Below, one piece after another: positions 48,035-61,334 of a DNA stretch of 64,000 nt (position 1 is its first letter; every line of letters begins with the position of its first letter). A program made the translations under genes and the position numbers. A model generated the notes under the pieces. The model worked only from the letters and a program-made list of their open reading frames with translations. It did no database searches and was not told where the DNA came from. The stretch is from Tubulanus polymorphus. Taxonomy: Eukaryota > Nemertea > Palaeonemertea > Tubulaniformes > Tubulanidae. The stretch lies in the NCBI RefSeq assembly GCF_964204645.1, contig NC_134031.1, forward strand, positions 2,587,001 to 2,651,000. Reading direction: 5' to 3'.

Positions 48035-51000
48035 TTTATTTACATATCAACAGACCAATAGATGATATTTATATAACACACTAGTTTCTCAATGGTTTTA
48101 CAAAATATCACAACTCTAAAAACTGTTAATTCATCTATTTACATATCGTACCGCATAAAAATATGCCCGGGTTTTCTTTTATTTCTTCAATGTTAGTAAA
48201 ACGACTGACCTCCGCGTCCATTTTGAAAATGTAGCTTTTCTGGTTTAAGTCGAACACTGGTTTTTGCATGTAGGGTTACCGTAGGCCTAGTAATATACCG
48301 GTATTGAGCATGAATTTTCAATATTGATCTTAGGGTATAAAAGGGATTTTCAGAAAGGACCTGCTTCGGTAACTCGGCACATTTCTGGTTGAGTGAAGCC
48401 CCACCACACCGGTTTTGATAAACAAGCCATTTCCACAATTAATGCCCATTAATTCAATGAGTGAGATAACATCAACAAAATATGAACTACCAACACGGAG
48501 GAGAGGGAGGGAAATCTACTAGACTGACGATCAATTTAAGATATCTCACAAATAGCAAAAGGAACCAATTAGGGATGGTTTTTGGTGATACAAGCATATA
48601 CAGTCAACACTGCCTTATACTCTTTATTCAATGTTTACTGAATCTAACAATTACCAAAATATCTCTTAACAGGCCAATCAGTACTTTCATTGTCCTCTAT
48701 TAGTTGACTGGGGTTTTATACGCAAGGTTTACGGTTTTACTTTCAACTGTACGATACACAAAATTACACAATTATTACACAATTTCGAAAAAATACTCTT
48801 CCAAACGAATCAACGATTAACGATAGCAAAAATTACGCATCAGATTTTCGCAGGCGTATGGTTGGGACCGGGTGTCAAATCTCAATTCTATAAATAGCAC
48901 ATTATGTTTAACAATGTCGTATCATATTTCACAGACTCTTAATACACAATCACACAGTCATTATTCTACTGATCTTGTGACCCTTTTCAACATATACCGG
49001 TAGACCATACAATATGTAAGTGGTGCGAAACACGGTCTCAGTGACTGATTGGACCCAGTTCCTGCATATTACCGATTTCTCTAAAATTCTAAGTAACTGA
49101 AACTGAACTAATTTTGACTCTAACTTGCAGCAAAACTGGTCTCCTGAAATACAATATCCATAATCTACAAGCGAATTTCGAATCTAACATCTGATGATTT
49201 TGCCGATTTCAACTCGACTCCCTAAAAGCGATGAAATAAATAATCAAACTATGTCCGATAGTAATAATGCAAAAACCTTTTTAACTTGTACTAATTGATA
49301 ATATTAATGATAGTAACATTATAATATATATACTGTATACATAATATATATATATATATCACTAACCTTAGAATAGTCGACTAAGTCATGTCAGGGTTCA
49401 TAGTGTCCATGGCCAATATCATTTAATGACTTGCAAGGACTTCCAGGACTCATAACAGCTTAAGCCAGTTATCCTGCAATTCCCAGACCATGATCAGTAT
49501 AAATATCAAGAGCTGCAGATGATCACCAATTCAAGAACCATGACCATGATTTAAGGATTTTAGAGCCCGTTCGACGATATTCGAGGCCTTGAAAAGACCA
49601 ATTTCGAAAACTTTTAAGGACATTCAATGACTGCTACGAACCCTGCCATCGGTTGTCATCGGTTGAAAGGCAGAGCTACAGATCGTAAAATGAGAAATAC
49701 ACTCCAACAACTTAAAACGTTGTACACCATTATTTTCTAACAGTTCTATATAAGCTATACGGTATTATTAAAACATTATTCTGATATCATACCAGTGCTA
49801 AACGGAAAATTTCAGAAAATCAAACCAACACCAAATACTGAATGGATAAATAAAGGCCTGAATGGTATCATCATTCATTTCGGTTTTTTTTTCGAAGGCT
49901 GCTCATGATTAAGTAGGTTCTGGTATTCGCCTAAACGACGGGCGTACAGGTTTGATAAGGCTTTCTATTCTTAAGACAAAAATCAGACCCGACCAGCAGC
50001 ACTTAACATTTATAGCACAATTCACTGCAATTGAGAGTAATTTGGTATCAAAATAGTAGTTTAAAATGAACGAGAAATTCTTCTGATTTTTATAGTATTT
50101 TTGTTAATTTTTAGTAGTAATTGTTGTCTTAGTGTAGTAACTAATGTCAAATCCTAGTGGTAGTCAGGTCTGCAATATAATAATTGTAATAAGGCTGCTC
50201 AGAAACATGGTCTGGTCGATCGTCACAAAATTGTTAAAATAGAAACTCAATTAAAAGTAATCAGTATCACTTATTTCAAGATTAGATACACGTGAAGAAT
50301 ATTCCGTTTTAGATATTCGATTACATTCTCGATATTCAATTATCAAAAAAAGTTTTAACAAAATTGAGCAAAGAAAGTATTGAAAAGGTGGGTTTTTAGT
50401 CACATTTCAGCGAAAAAACAAATGAATTTCAACGCTTACGAACAGCGGCAATACAAACTCGGTCGAAGATTTTACACCTAAATACACAATATAAACCTTA
50501 CAAATTAATTCTTGAAAACTTTACAAACACAATAGCCGCATTCAGACTATCACTAGTAAGTCCATTCTTATTTGGTGCGGACAAATCTAGAATGGACCAA
50601 ATCAATGCTGTGCCTTCACAGAGGTTTTTAAATCCACTGTTACCACCAGTGCAGCTAGACTGTGATTGGCAGGTAATCAAAACAATGTTTCTACTCACAC
50701 ACAGAGAAATGGTACGTTCTAAATTTAGAAGAGACTAATTCAAAATGTTCTACATAACTTAGTAATACGAAATACACCTGCAGCGATTATTGTACCATCA
50801 CTTGCAGTTGGAAGTCAAAATCTTTGTAGATTTCTAAGTCAACCTTACACACGTAGCTATCTAATTCAGTTAATGCCATCACCTTTCCACATACGTAAAT
50901 TATTTCTTTTTCGTCCAAAATGAAACTCTTGAATATCTTTTTTGTAACGACCCAATTTTATTAGAACTACGTAACAACACAGCAGCGGGGGGCCAGACTT

Positions 51001-51848
51001 TATACATATACCGGTAGTCTACATCGCGTAACACATCAAAATGCGAACGAACATGTTTTGACAATACGGTAGATAGGTCGGTCAATGCATAAAACTTGGA
51101 TAGGAAAATAAATGTAACTCTTTTATATCTATGTACATGAACAGAAACAGATGGTTATAAGTCGTAAAACATAATCGACGCGTTGTAAGACTCTGGATAG
51201 AGAGGAAATCGTTCATTTTAGCCGTAATAACGTAACCCAATTCAATCATTGAGTAACAGAGTGCTGAAATCTGCTAAGGGGTTTAAGTTTATGAAGTACA
51301 CACGCATCTATCGTGGTAGTTATGAAACTTAATGGCAGTCGGGTTACTGAATACCATAGGGTCCCCTAGGCATGGCTCTGTGTGTTGACAAAATGCTTAA
51401 AATTTCGCACCGGTATACGGAGGGGGTTTGAAATTAAATTATTGAAAATGTGCACGTTTGTACGCACTTCATGAAACAAACCCTTATCTGCCACAGTTTT
51501 GGATTGGGACGTTAAAACTACATAACTGAAATAGCTATACGCGCTTGATGAACACAAATGAACACAACCGACAATTCGGACCCTGTTTCTCTCTCATTCT
51601 ACAGTAGTCATTACTAACACAAAACATTCAACAACGGTGAAAATAAAACAATCACTTCGAAGCCTGACCCCGCTCTGTTCTAACTGTACAAATAACTACA
51701 AAGGTTTTATCAGTTCTTTTTCCCTTCTTTCTCTTCGTTATGAGGATATATACAAATGATTTTCTGCCGCGCGTCGGGGGGGAGTAGGGAGGGAGGACTG
51801 TTAGTAGGTAAACTATCGAGTATCGAGCGACGACGACGTCTGCTGCTG
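48035..51848 (-). other. Probable 3' UTR or downstream region of CTDNEP1
   Basis: No coding exon was recognised in 3.8 kb after the CTDNEP1 stop. Poly(A) signals read on the minus strand occur at 50957-50962, near 48178 and at 48035-48040. The 3' UTR may therefore end early or extend to the far signal. AT microsatellites lie near 49335-49360. Confidence 0.35.
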
Positions 51849-54800
51849 CTACCAGAGTTTGTGTAAATGTAGATTACGACTGAGAACTGAACGCACGTCG
51901 TGAACGAAACGTAACGCGTCGAGCATCGGCAGCAGATTTAACAGAGCCGTGTCGCGCGCGTCCGAAAACCACGACTTTATCGGTATCGCATTATCTGAAA
52001 AATACAACAAATATAAATGAAATACAAAATGTTCGCGCGTCCCTACAGATCTGCCATTCCTGGATATAAGGAGTTTTCAAGGAGTTTTAAAGGAGAAAAT
52101 TTCGAGGAAGCGTCTTTCATATCCCAATTACAGGCATTTTACTCAAATTCAAGGAGTTTCAATACCTTTAAAAGCATTTTCTATTTTGAAGGATTTTTGA
52201 GGAATGAAGGAGTTGTAGGGACTCACGACCCTGTGTTATTACACAGTTAATGCAGATTATGGTGACAATGTCAGCATAGAGATATCAAATTCAAGGAATG
52301 GATCCAGAGGAGAATTTCGACCATGGTACCAATAGAAAAGGGCAGTGTTACAGCAAAAAATTGCATTCCTCCATTCCTCTGAACTGACACAGTCTTATAG
52401 CAGCTAGGTGTATTAAAGTAAGAGAATTAAAAACCCCGACTGTACTAACCTGGATAAGCCCTATACGCTCCTGGTGAATTGTCTAAAATCATAATGCTTG
52501 ATAGATCTGTACTTATAGCTGATAAATTCTTTGTATAACTGCTTTCCAGGCTACAATGCTGCAAAGAGATTGCAAGAACAATTTTAACAAGTTTTCTGAT
52601 AAATAAAGCCCCTAAATCAAACAACATATACGCATACACCTGATGTTAAAGAATGCATCTGAAATTCAGTGCTCAATGTTAAGCTAAGATAATTTCACTG
52701 AGGTTTTATAAAAATCCCTCACACCTATAGATCCTGGTTAGGTCTAGGGTTTTTGTGTACCCGTAAGTTTATAGCATGGGAACACTTAATCATCCTATTC
52801 TTCTGAGTTGAACTATTTTCACACTCACCTGCCTATAGTAACGTCTGTTAAGTATTTTTCTACCGTTGTCAAGTTTATCAGCGACTGCGGCGCCGTAAAT
52901 TTCCATACTAGCCGTGAAAACTACTAAATCATACCATTGACTAACCTGAAAATAAACATCATAATCCCAGATTGATAGTTAGGAATTATAAGCCGCTATC
53001 TCACAAGGGTTTTGTCCCGTGCATGATTAGGCCCACGGCAACTGTTCACACCGGTGCCAATCAGGTGGGTGTCTTTTTGACACGGGCGGGGTCAAATCAT
53101 TCTCTGCGAATGCTCACTGGTTCTGGAAGTGACTCAACTCACTTGCCACAGCATCGTTTTGATAACATTTTAGTAGTGATTTACGTGTGAACTCTCATTA
53201 AGCATGGGCCAAATATGATTCAGGTCTGATACGGGCCGAATTATCTGCATACGATCGTGGTTATAATATGAACTGCCGGTAATTTTTCAAATCTGATTGG
53301 TCCCATATCTGCGTAAAATTCAACACAAAACAGTGGGACCGGGGCCAGCGCTTTATCTTTGAATATCTCAATAGAGACGTATTATTAAACGGAGACATTT
53401 AATTAAAAGACATGGTAAATCTCTTATGACAGTAGTTTGTCAGAACAGGGATGTTTAAGAGATTCTCAACGGTTAAATACAGATATTCTGATACTCTGAA
53501 TTCACAGAAACCTGAGGGATGCAAATATAGGAGAGTTAACTTACGACGTCTAAGAAAAAGTCTACGTGCGGTCTTTTATGAACGAAGAACCGAACTGGAT
53601 GACGATCAATAATAACCTGAAATCAGCAGAGAAAATTCTAATAATTGACGCCGTGATTAAATACACATGAAAACAGGACCCAGTTCTACAGTTTGACATG
53701 TCTATAATGAAATAATTTCATTTTCAATGAGGTCACGTAAGTCATGTCTTAATCCTTTGGCTTTCTCGCCTGAGCATTGGTAAGTTTTTCTTATATGACT
53801 GGTTGTGTTTCATCTCCCCTTTTTTCCTTGAACCACCAATATTTTTTTTGCGAGCAATCTTCAACCGAAATACCAACCACCTATCATTACCCAGGCAGTA
53901 TATGACAGAGAGTTTAGCACCTCGGGGTGAGTTTACTGGAAGATGTGATACAGTATGAACTACTCTAAATAGCCTGGAAATCATGGTTTTCAATACAGTA
54001 GGAGCAACAGGCCGGGGTTAACTTACAACCGCAGAACCGGGTCCTTGTCTGCAAAAAATGTGTCTGCTAAACTGAAGCAGAATTCACTTAAAAATTGAAA
54101 ACATTAATAAATCGTCAAATCAGTCATTTGTAAATGGTGTGTCTTACTTTGAGAACGAAGTCGGGAGGCGTCCCGGGTCGGATAGTCGGTCGTATAACTC
54201 CGTCATGGTGAGAATGGATTAAAGTTTCGTCGAGGTCTAAAACTAGTATTTTACGATGCACTAAATCTGTAATAATAGTGAAACGAATGAAATCTTATTT
54301 CCATTCGTAAGACCAACAAGTGGTGATATTCATTAAATCTCACAAAGCCTACTCCATTAGAGCAAGTGTTTAGTTAGTTTAGTTAAACTACTAGACTTAG
54401 CAAGTTTTCACGACTTGGCTCGAGCTTTGCAGCAGTTACCTCTCTACGATCAGATTCTAAAGGCCCAGTTACTTACTTAATCTATGTCTTGATAACGGAG
54501 ATAAAGGAATTATTTCATAGCGAACTGTTTGATGTTGAACAATCTGCAAATAGAAAGCACATTTTAAAATCAAAGTCCAGATAAGAAAGGGAACAGAAGC
54601 AGAAAAAATGAAAAAATCTTGTTTCGGACTCATTACTTTAAACCTATGAATTTTATGTTGAAATCATAATATCAGTTAATTTGAGCATTTCAGCGAATTC
54701 CAAGATGGCAGGTTCTAATGAAATGCGTGAAATCGAACAAGCCTACATGCAATCACTGTAATGATTCACATTTTTTCTAACTCCCAAGTGTCACAGCATG

Positions 54801-55252
54801 AAAAATCACTGCACTTCTTTAAGGTCACAAACCATGAAAATTTGGCCTCGAGCAAGCTCACAAGCACCGCAAGGCCAGAGTTAGTAGCTTAACCTTTTGA
54901 CTATAGCCTTATCCTTACCTACATTATCATAATGCATAACCAGAGCCTGACACTCTAGACCCTTAACTGTTAAAAAAGTCGCCATTTTGCTTTTATAGTA
55001 TAAACAAAGTTGTATTGCAACATTAGAGACATTGGAATCATTACGATTTTAGCGAACTACATTGCATTGATTATTAGTTGGGACCGCTAGTCGCGACTAA
55101 CTACAAAAACAGGTCCGTAACTCGTGCTATTCTCGACCCGTTTGATGACTCACCGCTCGAACTTGTCTACGCACGCAGTAACACAGAAAACTCCACAATT
55201 TAGCAGCGAACAAAAAGAAACCACGTAGGCCCATTACAACGTGCTTCAACAT
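51849..55252 (-). CDS. CTDNEP1: CTD nuclear envelope phosphatase 1 (Dullard)
   Basis: Seven minus-strand exons: 55154-55252, 54477-54543, 54148-54266, 53545-53616, 52829-52945, 52450-52558 and 51849-51994. The product is 242 residues; the vertebrate protein has 244. Residues 10-30 form the N-terminal membrane segment ([17 protein letters not shown]). The HAD-type catalytic motif [13 protein letters not shown] starts at Asp66, with Asp66 and Asp68 as nucleophile and acid. Later come [26 protein letters not shown] and [10 protein letters not shown], and the end [11 protein letters not shown] matches the family. With its regulatory subunit it dephosphorylates lipin at the ER and nuclear envelope, controlling phosphatidate use and membrane growth; vertebrate Dullard also damps BMP signalling. 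It is intact and strongly conserved. Confidence 0.96.
52036..52226 (-). repeat. Dispersed repeat family A, short inverted copy
   Basis: The minus strand reads GATATGAAAGACGCTTCCTC then GAAATTTTCTCC and ACTCCTTGAAAACTCCTT, matching the 3' end of family A. TCCCTACA and TGTAGGGA words flank the two ends. It appears internally deleted. It lies in the last CTDNEP1 intron. Confidence 0.55.
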
Positions 55253-56341
55253 TTGGCCGCCAACGACATACACGCACCACTAACTGTTCTTACAATTCTG
55301 GCACGGTACAAAAATTCGATTCGTTGAGCGGGAGAATTTATAAAGCAGCGATTGTTTGTTGTTCTATTTTTTAGCCTGGGAACACGACGATCAACACAGC
55401 ATCACAATCAATCAACAACGAAATTATCTTTAATTTTCTGCAGCTTTCAAATCATTTCTTAAGCTCGTTGCGGTTGGGTTGAACGTTGTCGAGGGATTCA
55501 GAGGTTATTTCATCTCGTTGCACGCGATATTTTCGATAGTAAGCGCCTTAAACATGGATTTGCGGAGAGAATATCGGGAATTGATGAGAAATGAGTAAAA
55601 ACTTGTAAAACGCTGCATCGATGCCTCTATTTCCGGGTTAATTAAAGAGTTCGCCGCTGCAGATGGTGGCAGCACCTTACGGTTGAAATAGCGTTTTCAT
55701 TATTCGCGGGAAATATTCTGAAAAATATTTATGCGCAGAAATATGAAAACATTGATTCTTTTATTGGATCTTTACGTAATTTTGTCATTTATCTGCATTA
55801 AAGAGCTCTTCTCGGAGTATTGAAATTCATTATGAGATCCTTTGAACTAACGTTTCATCACTTTTCTCAAGGTCGTCGAGCCGATGTTTTGACATATCGC
55901 AAACAAAAACATTTAAATGAGTTAAATGAGTTTATTACGTATACAGTTCGTAATTCTGGGACACTTCAACTGTTTCCACTTATATCCGTGAATCATTTGC
56001 GTGTTTCAACAAAAAATATTGGACGTTATGACAAATAGATGCGTCTAAATTATCGGGTAGAACTGTCAGTGTCAGTGTGACTGTGACTCACTGACAAGCC
56101 ATACTTTACTGACTGTTCACTGCCTCACCAAGTAGTGCCAAACTGGGAGAGTGAGAATCTCTCTTGTTGTGTGGTATATGCTCATTCGTGACCCCACGTA
56201 GCATACAGAGCGCTGCGAACTGGCTACTTTCAGGACTGGGTGTGAAACTACTGAGTCTGAGTCGAGGAGTTGATGTGACTTGCCACGCATTCTTGACATT
56301 TTTAAAAATTTATATGAAAGATCCCTAAAAGAGTGATAACA
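55253..56341. promoter_or_regulatory. Shared upstream region of CTDNEP1 and WDR38
   Basis: 1.1 kb between two divergent genes; no exon was recognised. The CTDNEP1 side (55.1-55.6 kb) is richer in CpG. GCAGATGGTGGCAGCACC near 55660 resembles GCAGATGGYG words at about 14900, 15583 and 17598, near other gene starts. No TATA box is evident on either side. Confidence 0.35.
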
Positions 56342-59329
56342 ATGTTTTCCATGCCTTCTGAGTATTCACAAGTCGATTTGAAGCAATTCGTCGGCCACAA
56401 AGATGAGGTAACTGTCCACTTTCTCGTCAGAATAACATAACAGTATTGATGGCTGGATTCTGGTCCAGTTAAACTCAATTATTCGTTAATTCAGTTTGTA
56501 TTGTCTTGATGTATTGTAGGTAAATTGCGTGACGTTTTCACCCGATTTTGAAATTCTAGTCACCGGCTGCGATGATGAACGCGTGCGAATATTTAACGCA
56601 AAAACTGGGAATTTTCTCATCAAACTGAAAGGCCACACGGGTATGTATATATATATAACACCTGTCTCGCATAGGCCTAGTCATAGTTAATTATAGATTT
56701 TTGATGTATATTTGTATTTCAGGTGCAGTTCGACACGTAGCTATTTCACCTGATAGTAAAACTATCGCCAGTGCTTCGTATGATAAAACCGTTATTCTGT
56801 GGCGTACGTGTGATGCAACATTAATGCATGTTCTTAAAGGTAACATTTCAACCACAAAACAGAAACAGAGACCGATTGCTGAAAAGTCTTTTAGAGATGA
56901 TTGGTGATCAAATGCCACAGTTACAACGCAATTTCGATTATCGCTGTGGATTTATCCACAAGTCATTTTTAACCAACTTGAGAAACTGTTGCCTAAACTC
57001 ATTTGGGAACTATATTTGTAACAGGTCATTCGAAGAGTGTTGAAGTTGTAGCGTTTTCGAATGATAGCAGTCGACTTGTTTCTGGGTCCTGGGATCGGAT
57101 CGCCATTGTCTGGGATGTTAAGGTAATGAGATGCTATTATTCGAATTTTCTCTAACAACTTATGCCAGGACTAGAAGAATACTGAACGTTGGAAAAAGAA
57201 TTAGCTCAGTACCTTAAGTTAGTAACCGCTTTCTTCTAAAATGAGTCATTATCTGATTTGAATTGTATAACTGAATGGATTAAAAGGAATCTATAGTAAG
57301 TATAGCTGTGTATAAAGAACTGATTTGATTCATATTTCACAGACTGGTGAAGAGATGATGAGATTGACTGATCATACCGATGCTATACTGGCGGCTGCTT
57401 TCTCATTCAATGGCAGATATCTGGTAAGTAGTGTCGTGTATCGTGCAATCTCCTAGTAAGGACTGCTTCCAGTTGAACTGTTTAAGTGAAAGATTGATCC
57501 TGCGACGTCACTTTATTTTTGGGACATTTTAGTTTAGGTGAATCTCAACAAATTTGTAAATGATGGCTGATAAACTACTCTGTGACAATTGTGTGGATGT
57601 TCGAGTCCTACAGTTAACGCCCCACTTTGGTAATTTAGAATTTTGGTGGTTAAGAGAGTATGGCGGTATATCAGCAGTTATTTTGACTAAGTTTCAATAC
57701 ATTGGCCTATGTTCTGTTCTCAGAAGATAAAAACTGACATCAGGCGGGTTTGGCTGGAGGTTGACTGTTGTTTTAAAGACTTGTTTCCATTTGATCTCGT
57801 TTTCATTGTTTTCTAACCCTTTCACTTGTATTGTTTATATTTTCAGGCGACTGGCTCGTGGGATTACTCGGTCAGACTGTGGACTTTCTCCGAAACCCAT
57901 GATGAAATCATAAACAGTCGGGAATTAATCGGTCATTCGCGTAACATACAATCAGTGGCTTTCTCAAAAGATGGAATGCTGGTATGTATTTCATTTTCCA
58001 TGGTAGTCAAGTACCTAGCCGTTGTTCCCCAAACAACGGCTAGGTACTAGTTTGTAGGGAACCGTAACAAAGACTGGTATTCAGACTATAGATATGGTTG
58101 TCTTGAAATTAACTTATATCGTCTCTGTAGACTCTGGAAACTTCCAAGTTTGCAATTTAAAGCATTACCCGGTATCTATATTATCAGAAATGGCCGCCAC
58201 CCGGGAATTATATATTCTACGAATGGCCTCGCTGTAATATTCGGTTTGTATATATTAATCTCACAGGCTTCAGGATCGTGGGATAAAACAATTCGACTGT
58301 GGAACTCACGTAATGGTAAACTATTACACGTATTGATCGGACACGAAGGTTGGATTCGAGCCGTATCGTTCTCATTAGACGGATATTACCTCGCTAGTTC
58401 AGCTGATGATTCTACTGTACGCATGTGGGATGTTGTTTCCGGTGAATGTATCAGCGTTCTTCAGGTGAGAATCCACTCGACTCAGTAAACTCTTCGCGCC
58501 ATGTTGTTACGCTCGTAGTATTGTAATCTGTTCGTGGTTCACTTTCACGATTCAGAGGCCAGTTGCTCAAAATTGGTTGAAGATAACCTTTGGATAAATA
58601 CCATAGAAACAATGAACTATTTAATAACTGTTACTATGTCAACTATCCACTGTTTAACTCTAACCAACTTATGAGCATTTGGTCCCAGATATTTTTGTTG
58701 GTAAAACCCATCTGATTAAAAAGCTTACCACCAATGCAGGGCGCATTCTAAGGAATGAAAGCCACTTGCCCGGGGGACAAGCATATCTGAAATTTCGCTT
58801 GCCCCCTCTAAAAAGCTACTTGCCCTACACAGTCAGTCCGATTGGTGGCACTATCATCCGTTGTATCGAGTGGGAAAAAAGCTTTGTGACATGAAATTGC
58901 ACTAGCCCGGGGGACAAGTGATGATGATAACCTACTTGCCCCGATGAGAATATACTTGTCCCGGGCAATCGGAAAAGTGCTTAGATCGGACCCTGCAATG
59001 ATTAGGTAACTAACTACCTTGCTCAGTGGTATTACTTCTTTAAATCAGTGAATGTATTATTGATTCCTAATGCACTGTTTCCTTAATGAACGTTTAAGTG
59101 TACAGTGAAACCGCTTACGTTGTCATAGTTGGGCCGATCATTAATATGGCGGCAATAATGGCTTTATCTCAATCACTTGAAAAACCTTTAGACTACCAAT
59201 TTTTCTTGATTTTGCTTTGTTTTCTTTTAACAGGCTGAACAGACCGATGGTGCTCAACACTGTGGGTTTTCTAAAGGAGGTGCATTAGTAGCTTCAGGAT
59301 CCGCCTCAACTTCTCTAATACTGACATAG
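56342..59329 (+). CDS. WDR38: WD-repeat protein similar to WDR38
   Basis: Eight exons: 56342-56407, 56520-56640, 56723-56839, 57025-57122, 57343-57423, 57847-57981, 58267-58464 and 59234-59329. Phases agree, giving 303 residues (human WDR38 is 314). Seven WD repeats fill almost the whole protein, for example GHKDEVNCVTFSPD, GHTGAVRHVAISPDSKTIAS, GHSKSVEVVAFS, GHSRNIQSVAFSKDGML and GHEGWIRAVSFS, with blade ends such as ILW, IVWD, VRLW, IRLW and VRMWD. GSWD occurs in several blades. It is presumably a single seven-bladed propeller serving as a scaffold; the molecular role of WDR38 is not established to my knowledge. The order of repeats and GSWDKTI favour WDR38 over WDR5 or POC1, but naming is by recall. 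Confidence 0.85.
58556..58686. mobile_element. Fold-back element, GCCAGTTGCTCA family, copy 3
   Basis: Starts AGGCCAGTTGCTCAAAATTG and ends CAACTTATGAGCATTTGGTCC. The inside has ACCATAGAAACAATGAACT and TTACTATGTCAACT, as in the copy at 41270. It lies in the last WDR38 intron. Confidence 0.75.
58735..58997. mobile_element. MITE-like element with TGCAGGG ends and CTTGCCC repeats
   Basis: Begins TGCAGGGCGCATTCTAAG and ends CTTAGATCGGACCCTGCA. The outer TGCAGGG and inner CTAAG pair as inverted repeats. The interior has six (A)CTTGCCC or CTTGTCCC-like words, two of them CCCGGGGGACAAG. It lies in the last WDR38 intron, 50 bases after another fold-back element. Confidence 0.7.
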
Positions 59330-59828
59330 AATACGCCAAGCTTAGCTTACGTCTGCCTGGGTCCTTAGACTTTCGGACTGTATTTGTTAATCATGTTATC
59401 AGTGAATGTGTAATATTGTGATATGTAAGTTATGTAGAATATTGACTATCAATCCCTCCGTCCCATTTTGTTAAATCGTCTTATTTTATAGAATGTACCT
59501 TGCTAAATTGTTTTAAGATAAAGTATTGGTAACTAAATCGCAATAACTCTTGTTTTGTCTGGAATTGCTAAGTGAGGGAACTACACTGAAGAACATCATT
59601 CCAAAAGCCGTTTGATTTAGGTGGTCTATATACAAATGATACATAGATTCAAAACGGCATACACGGATTCGAACCAACCTGGATATGTTTTAAGGATTCG
59701 AACTCGCTGGCGTTTTAGTGACGTCACGGGTTCAGCGACATGTAACTGATCACCAACCCATTACACGTTTACTTCCGGCTTTTACTTCCGGGTTCGAGTT
59801 GGCGTTTCCAAAATCAAATCAAGCCAGA

Positions 59829-60956
59829 ATGGAATCGTTGTATAGCATCCCATTCCGTGTGCTGGAATGCCCGAACCTGAAGATTAAGAGGCCCAGCTGG
59901 GTGAAGGTGCCTTCAGCGATGTTCGTGTTCGCGTTGATTCTCGGCTCATATTTCCTGGTTACTGGTGGTAGGCTTTTAGTTTTGTATTTTCATTTTGTTT
60001 GGCTATTTTCAATTCAATTTTATTGGCCCAGGGTTAGGATTAGCGTATTAACTTTCCGGGACCGTTGGAGTGAATGCAGGTGTCCCTAATTGTTATTGGA
60101 GCGACTTAAGAATAGGGGACTATAGCATTATGTAAAGTAATTAAATAAGTAATGATAATTATATATGATACTAGTAATATAGTAATTAATGGAGATTAAG
60201 GGACTAACTCTAAACCTACCGGTAATCCTAACCTTTACCCTAATGACCTAGATTCCCCTATTCTTGTTAGTACCTAACCCTTGATTTTAACCCTTACCCT
60301 TTTTACAGAATTATACCATTCACTTTATGCCTGCAGCAGTGCTTTTTACCATTCCAGGCGGAATGGTAAAATGTAAATAATGTTGCTTCTATTCTGTTCA
60401 TTTATTTCTAGGCATAATTTATGATGTAATTGTGGAGCCACCCAGTATCGGGTCAACAACGGATGAACGAGGAAATTCAAAACCTGTACGTTGAAATAAG
60501 TCTATATCAATCGACTCATGATGACAAATATTTACGTTGATCTTTGACTCAATGTTTCAGGTGGCGTTTATGCCTTACAGAATCAACGGCCAGTACATCA
60601 TGGAAGGCCTAGCATCGAGTTTCCTGTTCACGATCGGTGGTTTAGGGTTTATCATTCTCGACCAGACGAACAAGGCCGGAACGCCGAAATTGAATCGTAT
60701 TTTACTACTTAGCGTTGGATTCATCTGCATTCTCGTGTCGTTCTTCATGTGCAGAGTTTTCATGAGAATGAAATTACCGTAAGTATTCTAATAATTGATA
60801 ATGCCGAATTTTGATGGTTTAATGCTTTAGAGTAGTCTTACTACTCACAAGGTAGAGCATTAAAAATCTACCATCTTCATTAAACATTAGTTACATTCTA
60901 TGTATTAATATGGCTACAATTGTTTGTATATTTTCAGAGGTTACCTGATAAACTAA
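59829..60956 (+). CDS. OSTC: Oligosaccharyltransferase complex subunit OSTC (DC2)
   Basis: Four exons: 59829-59967, 60412-60485, 60561-60778 and 60938-60956. They encode 149 residues, the same length as human OSTC. The start [20 protein letters not shown], the loop [16 protein letters not shown], the segment [16 protein letters not shown] and the end FMRMKLPGYLIN are diagnostic. Three membrane segments are visible, at about 31-48, 84-101 and 117-136. OSTC links the STT3A-type oligosaccharyltransferase to the Sec61 channel for co-translational N-glycosylation at the ER. The last coding exon is only 19 bases (end of Pro, then GYLIN and stop). No frameshift or loss was seen. Confidence 0.97.
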
Positions 60957-61036
60957 AACCATTCTGCGACGACTACTTTCTACTAATGTATGCTGATTTC
61001 TATTACATGCATTTTGTAATTTATTTCCTTTATTGT

Positions 61037-61042
61037 AATAAA
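61037..61042 (+). terminator. Polyadenylation signal of OSTC
   Basis: AATAAA lies 81 bases past the OSTC stop, and a TGTTCTACATTGTGTT stretch follows about 35 bases later. It would give a short 3' UTR. Confidence 0.6.
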
Positions 61043-61190
61043 AAAATTAGAATGAAATACTATACATCTGAATACAAGTGTTCTACATTGTGTTAGAATC
61101 GGATTTTTTTCTGAATGACGAGGACAAAGAAGAACGACCGTATGACATCTTCCAGAAATTGTTCGTATGATTTCGAACGTTCTGGATGGT

Positions 61191-61334
61191 GAATCCGAAT
61201 CCCGAATCCCGAATCCCGAATCCCGAATCCCGAATCCCGAATCCCGAATCCCGAATCCCGAATCCCTCTCCCTCTCCCTCTCCCTCTCCCTCTCCCTCTC
61301 CCTCTCCCTCTCCCTCTCCCTCTCCCTCTCCCTG
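61191..61334 (+). repeat. Two abutting microsatellites, (GAATCCC)n and (CCCTCT)n
   Basis: About ten copies of GAATCCC (61191-61264) run straight into about eleven or twelve copies of CCCTCT (to 61334). The strand asymmetry is extreme, with almost no G in the second part. The Gly-Arg frame on the minus strand is a by-product of the repeat. Confidence 0.95.

Noticed and set aside
54938-54987. Alternative CTDNEP1 first exon beginning ATGGCGACTTTTTTAACAG
   Set aside because: It ends in phase 1, whereas the next exon needs phase 0. The exon at 55154-55252 fits the phase and encodes the conserved membrane segment.
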